Shown in pieces: positions 1-5,396 of a stretch of DNA of 6,960 nucleotides. The stretch covers positions 1 to 6,960 of the forward strand of contig CAMLNY010000057.1 in NCBI GenBank assembly GCA_946481405.1, in the 5' to 3' direction. Under the pieces are notes generated by a model. The model did not search any database. It worked only from the letters and a program-made list of their open reading frames with translations, and had not been told where the DNA came from. The translations under genes were made by a program, and so were the position numbers. Numbering within the stretch: the first letter of the stretch is position 1; the number at the start of each line of letters is the position of its first letter. The DNA is from an uncultured Brevundimonas sp. (GTDB lineage Bacteria; Pseudomonadota; Alphaproteobacteria; Caulobacterales; Caulobacteraceae).

Positions 1-518
1 TGCGCGAGGTCATGCGCCGCCGCTTCTCCCGGCTGGTGAAGGAGGAAGAGGAAGGCGCCGAGGAGGTGGTCCGTCCCGACCTCCTGCTGATCGACGGCGG
101 CGCCGGACAGCTGGCCGAGGTCCAGGCGGTGCTGGCCGATCTGGGTCTGGACGACATCCTCGCCGTCGGCGTGGCCAAAGGGCCGGACCGCGACGCGGGG
201 CTGGAACGGTTCTTCGTCCCCGGCAAGCCGCCTTTCATGCTGCCGCTGAAATCGCCGGCCCTCTACTACATCCAGCGGCTGCGCGACGAGGCCCACCGCT
301 TCGCCAACGGCGCCCATCGCACCCGCCGCTCGATGGACATCAAGAAAAACCCCCTCGACGAGATCGAGGGCGTCGGTCCCGGTCGCAAGAAGGCCCTGCT
401 CCACGCCTTCGGCTCCGCCAAGGGTGTCTCCCGCGCCGCTGTGGTCGATCTCGAAAAGGTCGACGGCATCAACCGCGCCCTGGCTGAACGCATCCGCGCC
501 TTCTTCCACAAGAGCTGA
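1..518 (+). CDS. uvrC: UvrABC system protein C, C-terminal part (5' end outside window)
   Basis: UvrC makes the two incisions flanking a lesion in nucleotide excision repair, acting with UvrA and UvrB in the cytoplasm. Only the last 171 complete codons are present (reading phase from base 3; family length is roughly 600-640), so the GIY-YIG nuclease and UvrB-binding parts lie upstream. What remains is the RNase H-like 5'-incision nuclease domain and the tandem helix-hairpin-helix DNA-binding tail. Visible motifs are [11 protein letters not shown], with the metal-binding Asp at codon 93-95, and [10 protein letters not shown], with the conserved His at codon 294-296. The hairpin region follows, with [14 protein letters not shown] and a second hairpin around [13 protein letters not shown], to about base 510. 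The frame is intact to TGA at 516-518. In Caulobacter and rhizobia uvrC is commonly next to pgsA; here two genes lie between them. The ATG at 12-14 is internal, because the frame continues upstream as R-E-V. Confidence 0.97.
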   Translation, partial: REVMRRRFSRLVKEEEEGAEEVVRPDLLLIDGGAGQLAEVQAVLADLGLDDILAVGVAKGPDRDAGLERFFVPGKPPFMLPLKSPALYYIQRLRDEAHRFANGAHRTRRSMDIKKNPLDEIEGVGPGRKKALLHAFGSAKGVSRAAVVDLEKVDGINRALAERIRAFFHKS

Positions 519-523
519 GGCGC

Positions 524-539
524 CCGCCCCGCTAGGCGG
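524..539 (+). other. Short GC hairpin after uvrC
   Basis: CCGCC (524-528) can pair with GGCGG (535-539) around a 6-base loop, just after the uvrC stop. There is no T run after it, so it is not a convincing intrinsic terminator. It overlaps the candidate -35 element. It may be only a by-product of GC-rich sequence. Confidence 0.2.
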
Positions 540-560
540 ACCGGTGTTCCGTGCTAAACC
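533..560 (+). promoter_or_regulatory. Candidate housekeeping (Caulobacter sigma-73-type) promoter
   Basis: GCTAAACC at 553-560 matches the Caulobacter -10 consensus GCTANAWC at 6 of its 7 defined positions. TAGGCGG at 533-539 matches the -35 consensus TTGACGS at 5 of 7, and the 13-base spacer is inside the allowed 10-14. Transcription would begin about 20 bases before the GTG at 588, leaving just room for the ribosome binding site. It would let the DUF3857 gene be transcribed independently of uvrC. This is a by-eye consensus match in GC-rich DNA and could be chance. Confidence 0.33.
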
Positions 561-574
561 CTGACGGGAACTTC

Positions 575-580
575 GGGGGA
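575..580 (+). promoter_or_regulatory. Ribosome binding site for the GTG start at 588
   Basis: GGGGGA lies 7 bases before the GTG at 588. It decides the start together with two other facts: an in-frame TAA at 555-557 prevents any longer version, and the first residues form a signal peptide that would be lost with a later start. Confidence 0.55.
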
Positions 581-587
581 TCAAACA

Positions 588-3500
588 GTGCGCGTCTGGG
601 TCCGGGTCGTTGCGGCCCTGTTGCTGCTCATCGGATCGCCCACCTTCGCACAGGAGGTGGAGCGGGCCCCGACCCCGGCCTGGGTCCAGGCCCTCGTCTC
701 CACACCCGACGCCGCCCCCATTCGCGTGCTGGTGCAGGACGAGCAGACCCGCTTCACCGCCCAGGGCGTCGACACCTACACTTTGCGCCGCGTCCGGGTG
801 CAGACCACCCAGGGCCTGAGCCTGCTGTCGACCGTCAGCGCCTCCTGGTCCCCGCCGCGCCAGTCGGTCCAGGTCCACGCCGTCCGCATCATCCGCGGCG
901 ATCAGGTCATAGACGCCCTCGACGGTCAGGAATTCCAGCTCCTGCGCCGCGAGAACAACCTCGAGAACTCCATGCTGGACGGCGTCCTGACCGCCACCCT
1001 CCAGCCGCGCGACCTGCGCGTCGGCGACATCCTCGAGACCGCCTTCACCATCCATGACGACGGCGGCGTCCTGGCCCCGCACCGCGAGCTTCTCGACGGT
1101 CTGAACGTCGGGGTGATCATCGACCACTACCGCAGCCGCGCGACCTGGCCGGCCGACATGGCCATCCGCTACCAGGGCATCGGCGACTGGGCCGACGCCA
1201 CGCCCCGTCGCGTCGGCGACCTGCAGGTTCTGGAGATCGAGGAACGCGACCTGCAGCCCGCGCGCATGCCCGAGAACCTGCCGCCCCGCTACTACTTCAA
1301 CCGCACGGTCCAGTTCACCGACTTCCGCGACTGGGCCGAGGCCGCCGCGGTCATGCAGCCCCTCTACGCCCGGGCGGAGGTCCTGGAGGAGAGCTCCCCT
1401 CTTCGCGCCGAGATCGAGCGCATCCGCGCCGGGAACCCCACCGCCGCCGGTCAGGCCGCCGCCGCCCTGCGTCTGGTTCAGGAGCAGGTCCGCTACGTCG
1501 CCCTGGCTATGGGTGAGGGCAACTACACCCCCGACATCGCGGACAGCGTCTGGCGCAGCCGCTACGGCGACTGCAAGGGCAAGACCGCCCTGCTCCTCGC
1601 CCTGCTGCACGGTCTCGGCATCGACGCCGTCCCGGCCCTGGTCAGCACCCGTCTGGGCGACGGTCTCGACGAGCGTCTGCCGCTGATCTCCTGGTTCGAC
1701 CACGTCATCGTCCGCGCCACCGTCGACGGCCAGACCTACTGGCTGGACGGCACCCGGGTCGACGACCGCACCCTGGCCGAGCTCGTCCCGCCGCCGTTCA
1801 AGTGGGCCCTGCCGGTCCGCGACGGCGCGACGCTGGAGCGGATCGTCGTTCCGCCCGCCGCCTTCCCGGCCACCGAGGTCATCGTCACCTTCGACGCCAC
1901 CCGGGGTCTGGACGCCGAGGGCCGCGTCGAGATGGACATGATCTATCGCGGCGATGCCGCCACAGCCTTCCGCCAGCAGGTCGCCAACATCCCGCCCGCC
2001 CAGCTCCAGACCATCCTGATGTCGGCTTTCGACGACAACGACCAGATCACGGTCGGCTCGGTCGACACCCGCTACGACGACGGCGACCACAGCTTCCACA
2101 TGATCATGACAGGGACCACCCGCGTGCCCTGGATCGCCAGCTCCGGAGGCCGGGTCCTGACCATGAGCGAGACCAATCTGGTCGGCCCGACCCAGGACGA
2201 ACGCACCCATCTGTTCGCCGCCTGGAAGGACGCCCCCTACGTCAACACCTATCCGGTCCAGTCGCGGACCCGGTCACGCGTCATCCTGCCCAACGGCGGG
2301 GAGGGCTTCCGCATCGAGGGTGCGGACCAGACGGTCGAGACCGGCGGCTACCGGCTGGAGCGCACCGGCCGCATCGCCGACGGCGTTGCCGACGTCGTGG
2401 TGACCACCACCAGCCTGACGGACGAGGTCACCGCCGAGGTCATGGACGCCGCCCGGACCCGCAACGAGAACCTCAGCAGCGCCGTGGTCCGCATCCGCGC
2501 CCCCGCGAACTACACCGCGACCGAGGCCGACCGCAGCCGGCTTGACGCCGCCGACAGCGATGTCGCCGACCTGATCGAGCGCGCCGACCGCCTGAAGAAC
2601 ACCGACGACATGGACGGCGCCCTCGTCCTGCTCAACGCCGCCGTGGAGCGCGAACCCGACAACGCCGAGGCTCGCATGGCGCGCGGCGAGGCGCGGCTGG
2701 AGAACAACGACTACGCCGGCGCCCAGGAGGACTACGACCGCGCCGCCGACCTCGACCCCGCCGACATCGACGCGGTCCTGGGTCAGGGCCGGGTCCAGCT
2801 GGCCGACGGCCGTCCGGCCGAGGCGGTGGTCAGCTACAGCGTCGCCCTGCGCCTGGATCCGGGTAATGTCCTGGGCCTGTGGGGTCGCGGCTCAGCCTAC
2901 TACCAGATCGGCCGCATGGACCGGGCGCTCGCCGACTTCCGCGCGCTCAAGACCGCCGCCCCCGACCTGTCGACCGGCCACAGCCGCGAGCTGCGCATCC
3001 TGATCCGCGAGGGCCAGGCCGACGAGGCTCGCGGCCTGATCGCCGAACGGCTGGCGGACGCCCCCACCGACTACATCGCGCTGGAGGCGGGCCTGCGGCT
3101 GGCCCGGATGGAGAACACGCCCGCCCTCGCCCTGCCGCCGATGGACGCCGCCCTCGCCGTCGCGCCCGACAGCGCCGACATCCTCGCCCTGCGCGGCCGC
3201 GCGCGGGCGCTCGTCGGCGACCTGACCGGCGCCCTCGCCGACTTCGACGCCATGCGGGCCCTGGCGGCACAGGACCCGGTCCTGCTCAACAACGTCTGCT
3301 GGGCCCGCGCCCTCGCCGGAGTCGAGCTGGACACAGCCCTGGCGGAATGTGACGCCGCCATCGCAGGGGCCGGAGAAGCCGGCTTCATCGACAGCCGCGC
3401 CCGGGTCCTGCTGCAGATGGACCGGTTCGAGGAGGCCAGGACCGCCTATGAACTGGCCCTGGTCGAACGCCCCAACCAGACGGCGACCCTCTACGGTCGC

Positions 3501-3629
3501 GGCCTCGCCCGTCTGGCGCTGGGCGACGCCGGCGGCCGTCAGGACATCGACCGCGCCCTCGCCATCAACGCCGACGCGGGCGACAACTTCGACAGCTTCC
3601 TGACCCGCCACCCCGAATTCCGACCCTGA
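588..3629 (+). CDS. Exported DUF3857 / transglutaminase-like / TPR-repeat protein
   Basis: The 1013-residue protein begins at GTG with a signal peptide: short basic start, hydrophobic stretch at about 7-16 (VVAALLLLIG), probable cleavage after A21 in TFA-Q, so it should act in the periplasm or beyond. Order of parts: DUF3857 at about 55-220; transglutaminase-like core at about 270-390, with Cys329 in YGDCKGK, His372 in WFDHVIV and Asp387 in YWLDGTR forming a plausible catalytic triad; a beta-rich linker at about 425-640; then a TPR array at about 660-995. Recognisable TPR units sit near 663-690, 694-725, 728-760, 763-790, 865-895, 900-928, 935-962 and 968-992, with a more degenerate stretch at 795-860. 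Transglutaminase-fold proteins of this kind may be cysteine proteases, cross-linkers or inactive scaffolds; substrate and role are unknown. It starts 69 bases after uvrC and ends 35 bases before the carbonic anhydrase. The domain call is strong; no function is claimed. Confidence 0.93.
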   Translation: MRVWVRVVAALLLLIGSPTFAQEVERAPTPAWVQALVSTPDAAPIRVLVQDEQTRFTAQGVDTYTLRRVRVQTTQGLSLLSTVSASWSPPRQSVQVHAVRIIRGDQVIDALDGQEFQLLRRENNLENSMLDGVLTATLQPRDLRVGDILETAFTIHDDGGVLAPHRELLDGLNVGVIIDHYRSRATWPADMAIRYQGIGDWADATPRRVGDLQVLEIEERDLQPARMPENLPPRYYFNRTVQFTDFRDWAEAAAVMQPLYARAEVLEESSPLRAEIERIRAGNPTAAGQAAAALRLVQEQVRYVALAMGEGNYTPDIADSVWRSRYGDCKGKTALLLALLHGLGIDAVPALVSTRLGDGLDERLPLISWFDHVIVRATVDGQTYWLDGTRVDDRTLAELVPPPFKWALPVRDGATLERIVVPPAAFPATEVIVTFDATRGLDAEGRVEMDMIYRGDAATAFRQQVANIPPAQLQTILMSAFDDNDQITVGSVDTRYDDGDHSFHMIMTGTTRVPWIASSGGRVLTMSETNLVGPTQDERTHLFAAWKDAPYVNTYPVQSRTRSRVILPNGGEGFRIEGADQTVETGGYRLERTGRIADGVADVVVTTTSLTDEVTAEVMDAARTRNENLSSAVVRIRAPANYTATEADRSRLDAADSDVADLIERADRLKNTDDMDGALVLLNAAVEREPDNAEARMARGEARLENNDYAGAQEDYDRAADLDPADIDAVLGQGRVQLADGRPAEAVVSYSVALRLDPGNVLGLWGRGSAYYQIGRMDRALADFRALKTAAPDLSTGHSRELRILIREGQADEARGLIAERLADAPTDYIALEAGLRLARMENTPALALPPMDAALAVAPDSADILALRGRARALVGDLTGALADFDAMRALAAQDPVLLNNVCWARALAGVELDTALAECDAAIAGAGEAGFIDSRARVLLQMDRFEEARTAYELALVERPNQTATLYGRGLARLALGDAGGRQDIDRALAINADAGDNFDSFLTRHPEFRP

Positions 3630-3664
3630 TCGACAGCGCGGGCCGGTTGGGGCATTCAGCGGCC

Positions 3665-4291
3665 ATGTCCCAGGATTCCACCGACCCCCTGATCGCCGGC
3701 TACCGCCGTTTCCGCGCCGACCACTGGCCGGCCGCCAAGGCCGAGTACGAGGCTCTGGCCGCCGACGGCCAGACGCCCCACACCCTGATCGTCGCCTGTT
3801 CCGACAGCCGCGCCGACCCGGCCCTGATCTTCGACGCCGCACCCGGCCAGCTGTTCGTGGTCCGCAACGTCGCCAACATCGTCCCGCCCTACCAGCCGGA
3901 CGGAGAACTGCACGGCGTCTCGGCCGCGCTCGAGTTCGGGGTCAAGGTTCTGAAGGTCCGCCGCATCGTGGTCATGGGCCACGCCCACTGCGGCGGCGTC
4001 GCGGCCATGCGCAACGGCGCCCCCGACAGCGTGCGTGACTTCGTCGCCCCCTGGATCGCACAAGGGACCCCCGTCGTCCGCCACGTCGCCGAGACCGTCG
4101 CCCCCGACGAGGTCGAACAGGCCTCGGAAGAAGCGGTCGTCCGCCTGTCCATCCGCAACCTGCGCACCTTCCCCTGGATCGCCGAGCGCGAGGCGGCCGG
4201 CGACCTCGAACTGACCGGCCTGCACTTCGGCATTGCCGAGGGAATGCTTCGCAAGCTTACCGGCGCGCCCCGGTTTGAACCGCTAAGCTAG
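3665..4291 (+). CDS. Beta-class carbonic anhydrase
   Basis: This cytoplasmic zinc enzyme interconverts CO2 and bicarbonate, supplying bicarbonate for carboxylation reactions such as fatty acid and nucleotide synthesis. The predicted product is 208 residues, normal for the beta class. The diagnostic motifs are present: ACSDSRADP with zinc ligand Cys45 and the Asp47-Arg49 dyad, and GHAHCGG with ligands His106 and Cys109. The segment FVVRNVANIVPP (64-75) and the SAALEFGV helix (86-93) also match the family. It is therefore probably active. I chose the ATG at 3665; an in-frame TTG at 3647 would add six residues (M-G-H-S-A-A) with no better ribosome site. Neither start has a strong Shine-Dalgarno sequence; TTGGGG ends 12 bases before the ATG. 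It lies 35 bases after the DUF3857-TPR gene and may be co-transcribed with it. The gene could be called can or cynT; the sequence does not decide, and no cyanate genes are visible nearby. Confidence 0.95.
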   Translation: MSQDSTDPLIAGYRRFRADHWPAAKAEYEALAADGQTPHTLIVACSDSRADPALIFDAAPGQLFVVRNVANIVPPYQPDGELHGVSAALEFGVKVLKVRRIVVMGHAHCGGVAAMRNGAPDSVRDFVAPWIAQGTPVVRHVAETVAPDEVEQASEEAVVRLSIRNLRTFPWIAEREAAGDLELTGLHFGIAEGMLRKLTGAPRFEPLS

Positions 4292-4317
4292 GCGCGCGTT
4301 CGCTGAAGACCGCCTAT

Positions 4318-4332
4318 GCTGGCCGCGCCAGC
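4318..4332 (+). other. Perfect 6-bp hairpin in the pgsA leader
   Basis: GCTGGC (4318-4323) and GCCAGC (4327-4332) are perfect inverted repeats separated by the 3-base loop CGC. The hairpin lies between the carbonic anhydrase stop (4291) and the pgsA start (4350), ending 17 bases before it. No T run follows, so it is a poor intrinsic terminator; it might instead slow transcription, shape the leader, or be a small operator. Its role is not shown by the sequence. Confidence 0.35.
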
Positions 4333-4349
4333 CTGACACGGATTCGCTC

Positions 4350-4985
4350 ATGTCCCCGACGCACCACGCCAACCCCATCCCCAACATCCTGACCGGCCTG
4401 CGTCTGGTCGCCGGGGTGGTGATGTTCCTGATCCTGGCGGGCGCGACCGGCGGGGTGCCGATCCTCTCGGCCTATCTGAGCCCCGAGGACCAGTTCGGCC
4501 TCTATCGCGCGGCCTTCTACATCTTCGTCGTGGCCGCCTCGACCGACTGGGTCGACGGCTATCTGGCCCGCCGCTGGCACGCGGAGACGCGCTGGGGCGC
4601 CATCCTTGATCCCATCGCCGACAAGGTTCTCGTCACCGGCGCCATCCTCGGCGTGCTGACGAGCGGCTCGGTGCCCCAGATCGCGATTCCCTGCGGCCTC
4701 ATCCTGTTCCGCGAGTTCGCCGTCTCGGCGCTCCGCGAGACCATCGCCGGCCGCGTGACGCTGGAGGTCACCCTGCTGGCCAAGTGGAAGACGACCGTCC
4801 AGCTCGTCGCCCTCGGCTGCCAGCTGTTCGCCCGCAACTGGGACGGCTTCGGTCTGGAGTTCGACTACCTGCCGTATTTCCAGCTGCTGGCCGACAGCCT
4901 GATCTGGTTCGCCGCCATCGCCACCGTCTGGACCGGCTGGCAGTATTTCGAGACCGCCCGCCGCTCTCTCGCCGAACCGGACTAG
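4350..4985 (+). CDS. pgsA: CDP-diacylglycerol--glycerol-3-phosphate 3-phosphatidyltransferase
   Basis: PgsA transfers the phosphatidyl group from CDP-diacylglycerol to glycerol-3-phosphate, releasing CMP. It is the committed step to phosphatidylglycerol and cardiolipin in the inner membrane. The 211-residue protein carries the full CDP-alcohol phosphatidyltransferase signature D-x2-D-G-x2-A-R-x8-G-x3-D-x3-D: Asp66, Asp69, Gly70, Ala73, Arg74, Gly83, Asp87 and Asp91, the metal and CDP binding residues. The amino end PNILTGLRLVAG (11-22) is typical of PgsA. Hydrophobic stretches suitable for membrane helices occur near 15-31, 51-64, 92-105, 109-122, 146-160 and 178-197. The leader has no good Shine-Dalgarno sequence; the ATG is chosen from the normal family amino end. 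It follows the carbonic anhydrase by 58 bases. Its TAG stop overlaps the stop of the convergent DUF1801 gene. Another CDP-alcohol transferase such as PssA is less likely, given the amino-terminal motif and length. Confidence 0.95.
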   Translation: MSPTHHANPIPNILTGLRLVAGVVMFLILAGATGGVPILSAYLSPEDQFGLYRAAFYIFVVAASTDWVDGYLARRWHAETRWGAILDPIADKVLVTGAILGVLTSGSVPQIAIPCGLILFREFAVSALRETIAGRVTLEVTLLAKWKTTVQLVALGCQLFARNWDGFGLEFDYLPYFQLLADSLIWFAAIATVWTGWQYFETARRSLAEPD

Positions 4986-5377
4986 CGCTCCGCCTCGACC
5001 CGCCGCCGGATGTCAACGCCGGCCGCTGCGATCAGCGCCTCCAGCGCCGCCTCGTCGACGGGCCTGGCCCAGCGCAGCTTCACAAGCCGCATCCGCTTGC
5101 CGGCGCCGTCCAGCAGGCCCTCCGGGTCCGGCAGACCGGCCCCATTAAGGAAGCCCACGGCAGCATGACCGCTGAAGGCCGCAACACAGCCGAAGGCCGC
5201 GTCCCCGAAACCGGCGGTCGGATGGCCGTCATGGATCAACTCGCGGACCTCGGGCCCACAGACCTTCAGCCGCCCGAACCACGGTTCGACCATCCGCCTC
5301 AACGGATCGCCATTGGCGAACCACGCCTCCACCGCCGGATCGCGCTCGACCCCGCCGGACAGCAGGAACAGCGTCAT
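4982..5377 (-). CDS. DUF1801 domain-containing protein
   Basis: This small soluble protein of 131 residues has no signal peptide or membrane segment. I recognise the DUF1801 (YdhG-like) pattern: an amino-terminal helix with V-E-P-W (30-33), a central V-R-E-L-I-H-D-G (44-51), the strand AAFSGHAAVGFLNG (66-79), and the characteristic tail L-P-D-P-E-G-L-L-D-G-x-G-K-R-M-R (82-97) followed by V-K-L-R. The biochemical role of the family is unknown; its fold resembles the iron-sulfur-chaperone-like SufE/YdhG structures only distantly, and I would not assign a function. The start at 5377 is chosen because GAGGA sits 6 bases before it; an upstream in-frame ATG at 5428 would run into the preceding gene and lacks family similarity. 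It begins 19 bases after the S46 peptidase stop, so the two are probably co-transcribed. Its end overlaps the pgsA stop on the other strand. Confidence 0.85.
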   Translation of the reverse strand: MTLFLLSGGVERDPAVEAWFANGDPLRRMVEPWFGRLKVCGPEVRELIHDGHPTAGFGDAAFGCVAAFSGHAAVGFLNGAGLPDPEGLLDGAGKRMRLVKLRWARPVDEAALEALIAAAGVDIRRRVEAER

Positions 5378-5383
5378 CGCCGA

Positions 5384-5388
5384 TCCTC
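5384..5388 (-). promoter_or_regulatory. Ribosome binding site for the DUF1801 gene
   Basis: Read on the minus strand, GAGGA lies 6 bases before the ATG at 5377-5375 and inside the 19-base gap after the peptidase stop. It is the clearest Shine-Dalgarno sequence in the window and fixes the start of this gene. Confidence 0.7.
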
Positions 5389-5396
5389 GCCGGGGG

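Noticed and set aside
566..570. GGGAAC as an extracytoplasmic-function sigma factor -35 element before the DUF3857 gene
   Set aside because: It lies only about 16 bases before the start codon, leaving no room for a -10 element and leader.
1802..2545. Open frame of 247 codons on the plus strand inside the DUF3857 gene
   Set aside because: It is extremely rich in Arg, Pro, Gly and His and lies out of frame within a gene having clear domain motifs; a GC-driven shadow.
2929..3243. Repeated block encoding A-L-A-D-F near 2929 and 3232
   Set aside because: It is the same helix position of two TPR units, not a separate DNA repeat.
2892..3842. Open frame of 316 codons on the minus strand, antisense to the TPR region and the start of the carbonic anhydrase gene
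   Set aside because: It spans two well-supported genes, is rich in Arg and Gly as expected for an antisense frame of GC-rich codons, and shows no recognisable domain.
3656..4225. Open frame of 189 codons antisense to the carbonic anhydrase gene
   Set aside because: The plus strand carries the diagnostic zinc-binding motifs; the antisense frame has no recognisable motif or ribosome site.
4262..4269. Palindrome GGCGCGCC near the end of the carbonic anhydrase gene
   Set aside because: It is in coding sequence and such GC palindromes are expected in DNA of this composition.
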